NCBI RefSeq assembly: GCF_019745455.1
Contig: NZ_JAIETD010000054.1
Location: 1-64,000 of the forward strand
DNA length: 64,000 nt
Reading direction: 5' to 3'
Source of the DNA: Methylobacterium sp.
GTDB lineage: Bacteria; Pseudomonadota; Alphaproteobacteria; Rhizobiales; Beijerinckiaceae
The translations under genes and the position numbers were made by a program. Shown here one piece after another: positions 8,582 to 17,467 of the stretch. Position 1 is the stretch's first letter. Every line of letters starts with the position of its first letter. The notes under the pieces are model-generated. The model was not told the origin of the DNA. It made no database searches and was given only the letters and a program-made list of their open reading frames with translations.

Positions 8582-11500
8582 ATGAAACGCAACGCGACGC
8601 TGAACCTCAAGGGCCTCGATCCAGACGTCGTCGAGGCGGCACGCGATGTCGCCCGCCGCGCCGGCGTCCCCCTCGAGACCTGGATCGCCTCGGTCGTGGG
8701 TGGCGAGGAGAAGCCGCTGCCGCAGCCGCGGCGCAAGCGACAGGTCGACGAGGCCGCTGCTTCGGCCCGTTCTCCTGAGCCGGTCTCCGCCGCCGGTCCG
8801 GAAACGCGCAAGGCAGCGAATGAGCCACGACGCGCGCGGGCTTCCGCTGCGGCAGCGCGTGTGACCGCGCCTGCCTCACCGGCGTCGGCGGATCCGTTCT
8901 CGGCTGCGATCAGCCAGATGCTGCGCCGGCTCGACGCCATCGACGAGAAGATCGACGAGACCCACAAGGTCGCTCAGGACGCGGCGGCACCGGTGCTGGA
9001 GGGCTCTGCTCCGCCGGTTGACGCCATGGCCGAGCGCTTGGCCCTCATCGAGCTCCGGATGACCGAGCTCGGCGAGCAACTCACGCAGACCCGTCCCCTC
9101 GGCCGCCGCGGCCGGCCGGCTGCGATCGAGATGGCCGACGCCGTCGACGAGATCCGCCAGCGCCAGCGCGAGCTCGATGAGCGCGAGGCGGGTCCGCGCG
9201 GTCCCAATGCCGTCGCAGCGATGCAGCAGAACGTCGCAGAAGGTCTCGGCCTTGCCCGGCCGCAGGAGCCATCACCCGCGATCCACGAATTGCAGCAGGA
9301 GACCACCCGGCTCCGCGAAGCCATCGGCGGCCTCGCTACAGGCCAAGACGTCAACGCCCTTGAACAGGCGATGCTGAGCCTCGCAACCGGGGTCCAGCAG
9401 GCCCAGAAGCCGGCCGACCTCGCCGCGATCGTCAAGCCGATCGAGATGATCCAGATCCAGGTCTCGCGACTTGCGGACGACGTGGCGGAGAACGTCCATG
9501 CCCGCGTTGCCGGGGAGGTCGAGCGCCTCGCTGTGAAGTTCGACCGCGCCCTGAGCGCCGGCCCATCCGGCAATGCCGACCGCGACGCCATGGGTGGGCT
9601 CTTCGCCGAGATCGAGGAGATTCGCCGGCTTATCGCAGCGCTTGCCGGTCCGGAGCGTATCCAGAGCCTGGCGCAGGGTCTCCAGGCTCTCAGCGGCCAG
9701 ATCGCCAAGCTTCAGGGCGATACCGCCGAGGACGCCTCGCGCATGGCCGAGCTGCGGCCGCTGCTCGAGGAAATCCGCAGCGGCCTCAAGGCACCGAAGG
9801 CCGAGGGGATCGAGAAGCAGATCCAGGCGATGGGCAAGAAGCTCGACGCCCTGCGCGCACAGTCTCCGGTCGGCGGCGCCGGCTCGGAGGCGATCATCGA
9901 TCGCATCGATGCGCTCTCCGACAAGGTCGACCGTGTCGGTGCGAGTCCGGTCGGGGACCTCCTCGGCCGGCTGGAGGATCTCGGCGAGACCCTTCGCCGC
10001 CCGGCCGTGCCCGGCGGTGACCTCGCCACGATCCACGCGATGCTGCACGACCTCGTCGACAAGGTCGACCGCGTCGGCGGAAGCAAGAACCCGGGCGAGG
10101 GCCTCGACGCCCTGGAGAAGCAGATCGTCGCCCTTTCGCAGCGGATCGATACCCGCGGCAACGATCCGGCGATCGCCAGCCTCGAACGGTCGATGAACGA
10201 TCTCCTGACCCAGGTCGGGACGACGCCCTCCCGGCGCGAGGACGCCGAGATCGGTTCCCTGCGCGAGAGCCTTGCCGAACTCCGCAGCCAGCAGGCCCTG
10301 GCCGAGCAGCGGATGCAGGCGACCCTCAACGGCGTCCACGCTACCCTCGACCGCCTGACCGCTCATTTCGGCGGCACGCCGGCTGCCTCGATCCCGCTGG
10401 CCGAACCGGCGGCGGCGCAGCGCCAGCCCGCATCCAACCGTCGGCCGGAGATGCCGCGTCCGCCGACCCCGCCCCAGCCGGACACCCCGGCCGAGTGGTC
10501 GCGGCAGAAGGACGAGATCCTCGAGCCCGGCGCCGGCCGGCCGGGCCGCTCGCGCCCTGGTCCGAGCCTCGACGGCGCCGAGCCGGACGCGACGGCTCCC
10601 CAGAACAACGACATCAAGTCGAACTTTATCGCCGCCGCACGCCGCGCCGCTCTCGCGGCCCAGGCCGAGGCCGCCGAGATCACGCCTCGGGACCGCCTGC
10701 GCGGCGGCTCCGTCGATCCGCGCCAGTCCGCCGCGGAGGCTCCCGGACCCGAAGCCGGCGATCGGATGCCGACCCGCGCAGCTCAGCTTCGCGCCGGGAT
10801 CGACAAGCGCCGCAAGCACCTTCTTCTCGGCCTCGCAGCCATCATCCTGGCCCTCGGGACCGTCCAGGCGGTTCGCATCTGGGCGCCCGCCGAAGCACCC
10901 GTGATCGAGGCCAAGTCCGAGATGCCGGGTCCCGATACCACCGCGTCGTCGCCCGAGCCGATGCCGTCGATGCCTTCCGCCGACCCGTCGCGCCTCGAGC
11001 CTTCGACCACCCAGTCGATCGCGCCGCCATCCGAAGCTGCCTCGGCACCGCCCGCGAACCACACCGTTCCCGATGAACCCTCGCGGGAGGGTGCGAAACC
11101 GGCTCTACCCGGCGCCCGCAAGATCGTGCCGCGGGTCGCCGATATGAGCGTTCTCGCCACCGACCTCGCAGGCGTGCCGACCGGCCTGGCAGCCGTGAGG
11201 AAGGCGGCCATCGAGGGCGATGGCGCAGCGATCTACGACCTCGCCTCGCGGCTGGCGGATGGCCGCGGCGTCACCCGAGACCTCGCCGTGGGCGCCAAGC
11301 TGTTCGAGAAGCTCGCCGCCGCCGGCTACGCTCCGGCCCAGTACAAGCTCGCCGGCCAATACGAGAAGGGGCTGGGCCTGACCCGCGATCTCGCCGTGGC
11401 AAAGCTCTGGTACGGGCGCGCGGCCGAGCAGGGCAACGTCCGCTCGATGCACAACCTTGCCGTGATCTACGCTGAGAATCCGAGCGCCTCGGGCAAGCCC

Positions 11501-11881
11501 GACTTCGCCACGGCGGCGCAGTGGTTCCGGCGCGGCGCCGAGAGCGGCGTCCGCGATAGCCAGTACAATCTCGCGGTCCTCAACGCCCGCGGCCTCGGCG
11601 TGCCGCAGGATCTCGTCCAATCCTATCTGTGGTTCTCCGCGGCAGCCGCGCAGGGTGACGACGACGCCGCCAAGAAGCGCGACGACGTGGCCGCCAAGCT
11701 CCCGGCCAAGGACTTCGCTACGGCGCGCGGTCTCGCCGAAGCATTCAAGGCCAAGCCCGTCGAGTCCTTCGCCAACGAGCCGCCGGCGGCGGCAGCGTCT
11801 CCGGCAATGACCTTGCTGGGTGCACCGACACCGGCGCCGACGACTACGCCGAAGGTCGCGCCGACGCCTCGTCGGATCTGA
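8582..11881 (+). CDS. PodJ-like / Sel1-repeat membrane protein with long coiled coil
   Basis: A protein of about 1,099 residues. The N-terminus (MKRNATLNLKGLDPDVVEAA) looks like a short ribbon-helix-helix-type segment. Residues roughly 110-620 are rich in Glu, Arg, Leu and Gln and read as long coiled coil with repeated KVDRVG segments. A Pro/Ala linker leads to one membrane helix at about 746-765 (LLLGLAAIILALGTV). The outer part ends in about four Sel1-type repeats (about 870-1,050; for example AQYKLAGQYEKGLGLTRDLA). This layout of cytoplasmic coiled coil, one membrane pass and periplasmic Sel1 repeats resembles the PodJ polar-localisation factors. A role in polarity or envelope growth is inference. 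ATG 8582 was preferred to the in-frame 8477 because conserved-looking sequence starts there. Confidence 0.75.
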   Translation: MKRNATLNLKGLDPDVVEAARDVARRAGVPLETWIASVVGGEEKPLPQPRRKRQVDEAAASARSPEPVSAAGPETRKAANEPRRARASAAAARVTAPASPASADPFSAAISQMLRRLDAIDEKIDETHKVAQDAAAPVLEGSAPPVDAMAERLALIELRMTELGEQLTQTRPLGRRGRPAAIEMADAVDEIRQRQRELDEREAGPRGPNAVAAMQQNVAEGLGLARPQEPSPAIHELQQETTRLREAIGGLATGQDVNALEQAMLSLATGVQQAQKPADLAAIVKPIEMIQIQVSRLADDVAENVHARVAGEVERLAVKFDRALSAGPSGNADRDAMGGLFAEIEEIRRLIAALAGPERIQSLAQGLQALSGQIAKLQGDTAEDASRMAELRPLLEEIRSGLKAPKAEGIEKQIQAMGKKLDALRAQSPVGGAGSEAIIDRIDALSDKVDRVGASPVGDLLGRLEDLGETLRRPAVPGGDLATIHAMLHDLVDKVDRVGGSKNPGEGLDALEKQIVALSQRIDTRGNDPAIASLERSMNDLLTQVGTTPSRREDAEIGSLRESLAELRSQQALAEQRMQATLNGVHATLDRLTAHFGGTPAASIPLAEPAAAQRQPASNRRPEMPRPPTPPQPDTPAEWSRQKDEILEPGAGRPGRSRPGPSLDGAEPDATAPQNNDIKSNFIAAARRAALAAQAEAAEITPRDRLRGGSVDPRQSAAEAPGPEAGDRMPTRAAQLRAGIDKRRKHLLLGLAAIILALGTVQAVRIWAPAEAPVIEAKSEMPGPDTTASSPEPMPSMPSADPSRLEPSTTQSIAPPSEAASAPPANHTVPDEPSREGAKPALPGARKIVPRVADMSVLATDLAGVPTGLAAVRKAAIEGDGAAIYDLASRLADGRGVTRDLAVGAKLFEKLAAAGYAPAQYKLAGQYEKGLGLTRDLAVAKLWYGRAAEQGNVRSMHNLAVIYAENPSASGKPDFATAAQWFRRGAESGVRDSQYNLAVLNARGLGVPQDLVQSYLWFSAAAAQGDDDAAKKRDDVAAKLPAKDFATARGLAEAFKAKPVESFANEPPAAAASPAMTLLGAPTPAPTTTPKVAPTPRRI

Positions 11882-12054
11882 GGCGGGCGCTTCACGAGGC
11901 GGACGAATCGGTATCCTCCGCCTCGATGTCCGGCCGCACTGCGTCAAGCCGCCCCCGGCGTCGTCCTTGCGGGAACCTTGCGTTGCGATGCGAATAGACC
12001 GGTGGGCCGTTCCGGGAAGCCCGCCCCGGCGCGCAATCCCATCCGGAAGGTTCG

Positions 12055-12492
12055 ATGGTGTCTTCAAGACCGGTTCCCATCCTCGCCGTGCTCCTCGGCC
12101 TCGGCGGATTGATCCCCTTCATCGGCTTCGCCGTCCTGGCGGTCAGCGGCAATGATGGCGGCCTCGGAACCATCGGATTGTCGCCGCGGCTCATCCTCTC
12201 GGCCTATGGCGCCGTCATCGCGTCGTTCCTCGGGGGGATACGCTGGGGCGCTGCAGCGGCTCGGGACGGCGGCAGCGCCGACTACCTGATCGCGATCGTG
12301 CCGTCCCTCGTCGCCTGGACGGCCTTGGCCCTCCCGACGCCTTGGGACCTGCGAGTTCTCGGCGTTCTTGTTCTGGGCTGGGGCCTCGTCGACCAGGATC
12401 TGCCCCGCCGCGGCCTCGTCCCGCGCTGGCTCGGGCACCTGAGACTCGCGCTGTCGGGCATTGCAGGAGCGGCGCTTCTGGTGGCGGCCTGA
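12055..12492 (+). CDS. DUF3429 family membrane protein
   Basis: A 145-residue integral membrane protein with about four to five hydrophobic helices and the segments LSAYGAVIASFLGGIRWG and DLRVLGVLVLGWGLVDQ. The first of these is the recognisable core of the DUF3429 family, whose function is unknown. It ends four bases before the stop of the convergent PdeM gene, so the two transcripts probably overlap. Confidence 0.75.
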   Translation: MVSSRPVPILAVLLGLGGLIPFIGFAVLAVSGNDGGLGTIGLSPRLILSAYGAVIASFLGGIRWGAAAARDGGSADYLIAIVPSLVAWTALALPTPWDLRVLGVLVLGWGLVDQDLPRRGLVPRWLGHLRLALSGIAGAALLVAA

Positions 12493-12495
12493 TCC

Positions 12496-13245
12496 TCAAT
12501 CCCGCGCCAGCATTGCCCTCTCGATGGCAAAGATGCGGCCATCGCCGAGGAGATGCGCGGTGAAGCCTTTGGGAAACAAGGGTTCGAAGGCGGTGTTGCG
12601 CACGTTGAGGCCGCCCGCGTAGGCGCCGAACGCCGGCATGACCAGGCGCCGCCCGTCCGTGACGAAGCAGCGCCGGCGTACCGCCCGGCCGCGCATGGCG
12701 ACCTTGCCGCAGGGATGGAGATGGCCGGCGATCTCGCCCTCGGCAGCACCCGCGATGGGCTCGTGCCGCAGGGTCAGTCCGCCGATCGCCATCGTCTCGG
12801 CATAGCGGCCACCGACGCCCGAACTCACGGCGTGGTCGTGGTTGCCGGCGATCCAGACCCAGTCGCGGCCCTCCTGAAGGACCGAGACGAGGGCGCGGTC
12901 GCCGGGCTCCATGCGCTCCGGCCCGCTCGGATCATGGAAGGAATCGCCGAGTGCCACGACGCAGGCCGGGTCGAGCCGGGCAATGACCTCGTGGAGGCAT
13001 GCCAGGGTCTCCCGGGTATCGTAGGGCGGCAGGAACTGACCCGAGCGGGCAGCGAAGGACGAGCCCTTCTCCAAATGCAGGTCGGAGACGACGAGCGTGC
13101 GGTGTTCTGGCAGCCATAGACCGCCGCAAAGATCGAGGCTGAGGGTTTCGCCGGCCAGATTCAGGCCGGGGGTCTTCGTGATTCGTTCGAGTCTCTGGCC
13201 GAGCGCCAAGATCGCATCCTCTTGTCCTGGGTTGGGGCGTCTCAC
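12496..13245 (-). CDS. pdeM: Ligase-associated DNA damage response endonuclease PdeM
   Basis: A 249-residue metallophosphoesterase of the PdeM group, thought to act with the Lhr-like helicase and an ATP-dependent DNA ligase in repair. The five metal motifs are visible: SDLHLEKG, GDSFHD, AGNHDH, the LRHEP strand and GHLHPCG. A GTG start at 13245 overlaps the helicase TGA in a GTGA junction, which implies translational coupling. The frame is open far upstream, but that sequence is the antisense-frame shadow of the helicase and was excluded. The associated ligase and exonuclease genes are not in this window. Confidence 0.88.
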   Translation of the reverse strand: MRRPNPGQEDAILALGQRLERITKTPGLNLAGETLSLDLCGGLWLPEHRTLVVSDLHLEKGSSFAARSGQFLPPYDTRETLACLHEVIARLDPACVVALGDSFHDPSGPERMEPGDRALVSVLQEGRDWVWIAGNHDHAVSSGVGGRYAETMAIGGLTLRHEPIAGAAEGEIAGHLHPCGKVAMRGRAVRRRCFVTDGRRLVMPAFGAYAGGLNVRNTAFEPLFPKGFTAHLLGDGRIFAIERAMLARD

Positions 13246-15899
13246 CCGGCGAGCGCCTCTTCGAGAAGCTGCGCCTCGGCCTCGGCCAAGATCTCGTCGG
13301 CACCCTCGCCGTAGACCTTCTCCCGCCCGATCTCGAGCATGACGGAGACGGACAGGGGCGAGACGCGGTCGAGGGCCTTGTGGATGATTCGCCCCTGGAT
13401 GCGCCTCAACATCATGCCGAGGCGCCCCACGTCCACGAGTCCGGTTGCCGCATCCTGGCGTGCTGCGCGCAGCAGCAGGTGATCGGGCTGGTGCTTGCGC
13501 AGCACGTCGTAGACGAGGTCGGTGGACATCGTGACCTGTCGGCCGGTCTTCTTCTGGCCGGGATGGCGCCGCTCGATCAGCCCTGCGATGACCGCGCATT
13601 GCCGGAAGGTGCGCTTCATGATCGAGCTCTCGTCGAGCCAGGCTTCGAGATCGTCGCCGAGCATGTCCTCGGCGAACAGACCATCGAGGAAATCCGGTTC
13701 GAGGCTGATGCGCTCGTTGATGTCCCGGGTCATCCAGATCGCGATGCCGTAGTCGTTCGCCGCAAAGCCCAGCGGCCGCAGCCTCGCCCGCTCTATGCGA
13801 CGGGTCAGCAGCATCCCCAGGGTCTGGTGTGCGAGTCGCCCCTCGAATGGGAAGGCCGTGAGGTAGTGGCGCCCGCCGCGCGGGAAGGTCTCGACGAGAA
13901 GGTCGGCAGGCCCCGGCAGGACCGAGCGACGGCGCTGCTGCGCGAGGTAATCGCCGACCTGGTTCGGCAGCCGATCCCATTCGAACGGGTCGGCGATCAG
14001 CGCCCGCACCCGCGCGGCGAGAAAGGTCGAGAGGGGGAACTTCGCGCCGGCATAGGAAGGGATCGCCGGATCAGTACCGGGTCCGGCCCGCGTCGCCAGG
14101 GCCTCGTCCTCGTGGAGGCCCTCGAAGCGCAGAACTTCACCGGCGAAGAGAAACGTATCGCCGGGAGTCAGGGTGTCGGCGAAATCCTCCTCGATCTCCC
14201 CGAGCACCCGGCCGGTCTTCGGCAATACCGTTCCGGGCTTCCCCCGGAGCGAGCGACCGAGGCGGACCTTCACCTTCGTCGCCTCGATGATCGTGCCGAT
14301 ATTCATCCGGTATTGCTGCGCTACTCGCCCGTCGCGCACCCGCCACAGCCCGTCCGGCCCGCGCAGGATCTTGGCGAAACGCTCGTAGGCGCGAAGGGCG
14401 TAGCCGCCGGTGGCGACGTAATCGACGGTCCCCTCAAACTCCTCCCAGCTCAAATCCGCATAGGGGGCGGCCGAAACGATCTCGTCGTAGAGCTGGAGCG
14501 GATCGAAGGCATCGGCGCATGCCATGCCGAGGACGTGCTGGGCGAGGACGTCGGGTGCGCCGATACGGGCGTCTGGCGTGTCCTGAGCCGCCTCCTCGAC
14601 GGCATCGAGGGCGGCCTGGCATTCGAGGACCTCGAAGCGGTTGGCCGGCACCAGATAGGCCTTCGAAGGTTCGTCCATGCGGTGGTTGGCCCGCCCGATC
14701 CGCTGCATGATCCGGCTCGCGCCCTTGGGCGCGCCGATATTGATCACGAGGTCGACATCGCCCCAGTCGATGCCGAGGTCGAGAGTGGCGGTGCAAACGA
14801 TGGCCCTGAGCTGACCCGCCGCCATCGCGGCTTCCACCCGCCGTCTCTGGGTCACGTCGAGGGAGCCGTGATGGAGCGCGATGGGAAGCGAGTCGTCGTT
14901 GATGCGCCAGAGTTCCTGGAAGGTGTACTCGGCCTGGAGGCGCGTGTTCACGAAGACCAGCACGGTGCGGTGCTGCCGGATCAGGTCGTAGATCGCCGGC
15001 ATCGCCTGCAGGGCGGTATGGCCCGCGAGCGGGAGCTTGGCGCCGGTCACGAGCATGTGGAGGTCGGGCCGAGCCCCGCCTTCGACGACGACGAGGTCGG
15101 CCATGCCCAGCTCCAGACCCCTCCCCCCTCCGCGGGGGAGGGTGCCTCGCGGGTGCGAGGCGGGAGAGGGGATCGCGACCTCTCCGGACAGACCCGTGCT
15201 CCCCTCTTGCGGGACTTCGTCCCGACCCGACCCGCTTCGCGGGCCACCCTCCCCCGCAGAGGGGAGAGGGAAGGGCCGTTGCGGCACCAGATACCGGCGC
15301 AGGTCGTCCGGCTCCCGCACCGTCGCCGACAGGCCGATCGCGGCAAGTCCTGGGCTGAGCCGATGCAGCCGCGCCAGGCCCAGCGACAGCAAATCCCCGC
15401 GCTTCGATGTGACCAGCGCATGCAACTCGTCGAGGATGACGCAGCGCAGCTCCGAAAACAGCTCCGCCGCCTCGCGATGGGCGATCAGGAGGGCGAGCTG
15501 CTCGGGCGTGGTGAGCAGAATGTCGGGCGGGCGCTCGATCTGGCGGGTGCGCTTGTGCGAGGGCGTATCCCCGGTGCGGGTCTCGACACGGATCGACAGG
15601 CCCATCTCGGCGACCGGCTGGTCGAGGTTGCGGGCGATATCGACGGCCAGTGCCTTGAGCGGAGAGATGTAGAGCGTGTGCAGGCCGCGTCCCTTCTGGC
15701 GGGCCGGCCGCTCCGAGAGGGCGACGAGGCTCGGCAGGAAGCCCGCCAGCGTCTTGCCGGCCCCGGTGGGCGCCACAAGCAGGGCCGAGCGGCCGGCGCG
15801 GCCAAGTGCCAGCAGTTCGAGCTGGTGCGATCGCGGTTCCCATCCGCGCGAGGCGAACCAGGCGGCGAAGCGCTCCGGCAGCGCCTCCCGATCAGGCAA
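13242..15899 (-). CDS. Ligase-associated DNA damage response DEXH-box helicase (Lhr-like)
   Basis: An 885-residue superfamily 2 helicase. Motif I is APTGAGKT near residue 43, motif II is DELH (VILDELHALVTS), motif III is GLSATV, and motif VI is MQRIGRANHR. A winged-helix and Lhr-type C-terminal region follows. It is translationally coupled to the PdeM nuclease downstream (GTGA), and its start overlaps the end of the esterase gene upstream by 8 bases. Residues about 210-259 do not look like helicase sequence: they are encoded by a 150-bp palindromic repeat (15121-15270) that keeps the frame open between the LRRYLVPQ and MADLVVVEGG segments. Confidence 0.9.
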   Translation of the reverse strand: MPDREALPERFAAWFASRGWEPRSHQLELLALGRAGRSALLVAPTGAGKTLAGFLPSLVALSERPARQKGRGLHTLYISPLKALAVDIARNLDQPVAEMGLSIRVETRTGDTPSHKRTRQIERPPDILLTTPEQLALLIAHREAAELFSELRCVILDELHALVTSKRGDLLSLGLARLHRLSPGLAAIGLSATVREPDDLRRYLVPQRPFPLPSAGEGGPRSGSGRDEVPQEGSTGLSGEVAIPSPASHPRGTLPRGGGRGLELGMADLVVVEGGARPDLHMLVTGAKLPLAGHTALQAMPAIYDLIRQHRTVLVFVNTRLQAEYTFQELWRINDDSLPIALHHGSLDVTQRRRVEAAMAAGQLRAIVCTATLDLGIDWGDVDLVINIGAPKGASRIMQRIGRANHRMDEPSKAYLVPANRFEVLECQAALDAVEEAAQDTPDARIGAPDVLAQHVLGMACADAFDPLQLYDEIVSAAPYADLSWEEFEGTVDYVATGGYALRAYERFAKILRGPDGLWRVRDGRVAQQYRMNIGTIIEATKVKVRLGRSLRGKPGTVLPKTGRVLGEIEEDFADTLTPGDTFLFAGEVLRFEGLHEDEALATRAGPGTDPAIPSYAGAKFPLSTFLAARVRALIADPFEWDRLPNQVGDYLAQQRRRSVLPGPADLLVETFPRGGRHYLTAFPFEGRLAHQTLGMLLTRRIERARLRPLGFAANDYGIAIWMTRDINERISLEPDFLDGLFAEDMLGDDLEAWLDESSIMKRTFRQCAVIAGLIERRHPGQKKTGRQVTMSTDLVYDVLRKHQPDHLLLRAARQDAATGLVDVGRLGMMLRRIQGRIIHKALDRVSPLSVSVMLEIGREKVYGEGADEILAEAEAQLLEEALAG
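15121..15270. repeat. 150-bp palindromic (REP/REPIN-like) element inside the helicase gene
   Basis: The two ends are inverted copies: CTCCGCGGGGGAGGGT on the left (15128-15143) and ACCCTCCCCCGCAGAGGGGA on the right (15246-15265). Internal hairpins are GCCTCGC/GCGAGGC (15144-15161), CGGGAC-TTC-GTCCCG and CCCGC-TTC-GCGGG. Elements of this build normally lie between genes. Here the length is a multiple of three and the helicase frame stays open, adding about 50 residues rich in Gly, Pro, Ser and Arg. Confidence 0.75.
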
Positions 15900-16854
15900 G
15901 GGCGGAGAGGAAGCGGTCGATGAGTTCGAGCGCCCGTTCGCTCAATGCGCCGGGATAGCGGACGAAGACGTGGCAGCCGCCCGGGTAGATCGCCGTATGG
16001 CCGCCATTCCCGGCCGCGGCCCAGCGCGAGGACATGTAGAGCGTGTCGTCGAGGAGCGGGTCATGGGTGCCCACCGAGAACAGGGCCGGCGGCAGTCCCT
16101 TGAGGTCGGCATAGAGCGGCGAGACGTCGGGGCGGCGGCGATCGATGCCTTCGCGGACGTAGTCGTTGGCGAACGTGGTGAGGTCGCGGGTGTTCACCAC
16201 CAGCCGCTCCTCACCCCAGTTGCGCACGCTCGGGGTCAGGCCAAGATCGAAGAACCCGGCATTGAGGTTGGCGCCGCGGAACGCACGGGGCTTGCCGTGG
16301 ATGTCGCGCAGTCGAAGCAGGGTCATCACGGCAAGATGCGCGCCGACGGATTCGCCGCCGATGGTGAGAGCCGACACGCCGAATTCCGCCTTGCCAGGTC
16401 CATCGAGCCAGAGAGCCGCTGCCTCGCAATCCTCCAAGGCCGCCGGGTAAGGGTGCTCAGGGGCGAGCCGATATTCGACCGAGAAGCAGACGAAGCCGCA
16501 ATTGTCGGCGATCCGCTCCAGCCAGGGATCCTGCTCGTCGGCCGCCCCCCAAACCCAGCCTCCCCGGTGGATGTGCAGGTAGGCGCCGCGCGGCTTCTGC
16601 CACTTGGTGGCTTTCGGGCGAATCATTCGCAGCAGTAGGGGGCCGCCTGGACCGTCGATGGTGATGGTTTCGGCACGGGCGCTTCGCGGCATCGCCGGAG
16701 AAGCCTGGGTGCCGCGGCGGCGGCGGGCGCGGACCTCCGCGATCGGCAGCGACCACGGGTCTTCCTGCGCCGCATGGGCGGCGATGATCTCGGCGTTGAG
16801 GCGTTTCGTCTCCGGATCGATCGTCGCCGGGTCGAACAGGGCGTGGTCGATCAT
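15892..16854 (-). CDS. Alpha/beta hydrolase, HSL-type esterase
   Basis: A 320-residue carboxylesterase-like protein. The nucleophile is the serine of GGESVGAHLA (GxSxG); the acid is probably Asp in GTHDPLLDD and the base His in GGCHVFV. The oxyanion-hole motif, usually HGGG or HGGW in hormone-sensitive-lipase relatives, reads HRGGW here, with an arginine inserted. EYRLAPEHPYPAALEDCEAA is also typical of the family. The substrate is unknown. Its 3' end overlaps the helicase start by 8 bases, so the three genes esterase, helicase and pdeM probably form one transcript. Confidence 0.85.
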   Translation of the reverse strand: MIDHALFDPATIDPETKRLNAEIIAAHAAQEDPWSLPIAEVRARRRRGTQASPAMPRSARAETITIDGPGGPLLLRMIRPKATKWQKPRGAYLHIHRGGWVWGAADEQDPWLERIADNCGFVCFSVEYRLAPEHPYPAALEDCEAAALWLDGPGKAEFGVSALTIGGESVGAHLAVMTLLRLRDIHGKPRAFRGANLNAGFFDLGLTPSVRNWGEERLVVNTRDLTTFANDYVREGIDRRRPDVSPLYADLKGLPPALFSVGTHDPLLDDTLYMSSRWAAAGNGGHTAIYPGGCHVFVRYPGALSERALELIDRFLSALA

Positions 16855-17104
16855 GGAAATGCTCGTCTCGTCTTCGGGAAGCCGCCCGCAATCTTCGTTC
16901 GATCGAGGCGTGCCGCCTCAAATCTAGCGGCCCGGCTCGGATGATGGATATCAGCACGGAGCCGCAGCGATGCCACCGCCTCGTACGGCATGGAACCGCG
17001 TAACGTTTCATGGCGAGCGCAGTTTCATCAAACTGTGTCGCACGTGCCACGCTTCCGCCGGGTTCTAACGGCTTCAGAGGAGTCCGCCCAAAGGACCCGA
17101 CACG

Positions 17105-17458
17105 ATGATCCTCGATCACGACCCGCGCCGCCAAGGTACCTCGCAAGATACCTCGCAAGGCACACCATACGTCGACCCTTCGCGGGTTCGGAGCCGGTCT
17201 GCCCTCCACCGCTTCCTCGGCGGATCGCCGGCGACGGTCCTGATCAAGCTCCTGCTGCTGTCGATCCTCGTCGGCGCCGGCATGGCGATGCTCGGCCTCA
17301 CCCCCGGCCGATTGTTCTGGCACGCCTACGACACGCTACGGGACCTGATCGATCTCGGCCTCGTGACCTTTCGGGACTTCGGCGGCTGGATCCTTGCCGG
17401 CGCCGTCGTGGTGGTGCCGCTCTGGCTGATCTCGCGGCTCCTCGCCGTCTCGAAGTAG
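17105..17458 (+). CDS. DUF6460 domain membrane protein
   Basis: A 117-residue protein with a polar N-terminus and two hydrophobic helices (about residues 44-64 and 93-112). Between them lies GLTPGRLFWHAYDTLRDLIDLG, the part that recalls the DUF6460 family of Rhizobiales; function unknown. The N-terminal region contains a short tandem duplication of TACCTCGCAAG (near 17138-17160). It precedes the MATE transporter by only 9 bases and is probably co-transcribed with it. Confidence 0.7.
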   Translation: MILDHDPRRQGTSQDTSQGTPYVDPSRVRSRSALHRFLGGSPATVLIKLLLLSILVGAGMAMLGLTPGRLFWHAYDTLRDLIDLGLVTFRDFGGWILAGAVVVVPLWLISRLLAVSK

Positions 17459-17467
17459 CCCGTTGTC

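Noticed and set aside
13380-15923. Plus-strand open frame of 847 codons opposite the helicase
   Set aside because: Antisense shadow in GC-rich DNA; composition is His/Asp/Gly-rich without motifs, while the minus frame has all helicase motifs.
16965-17020. GGAAC-CGTTT sequence as a general stress (EcfG) promoter before the DUF6460 gene
   Set aside because: The spacing is about 7 bases instead of the required 16 or 17.
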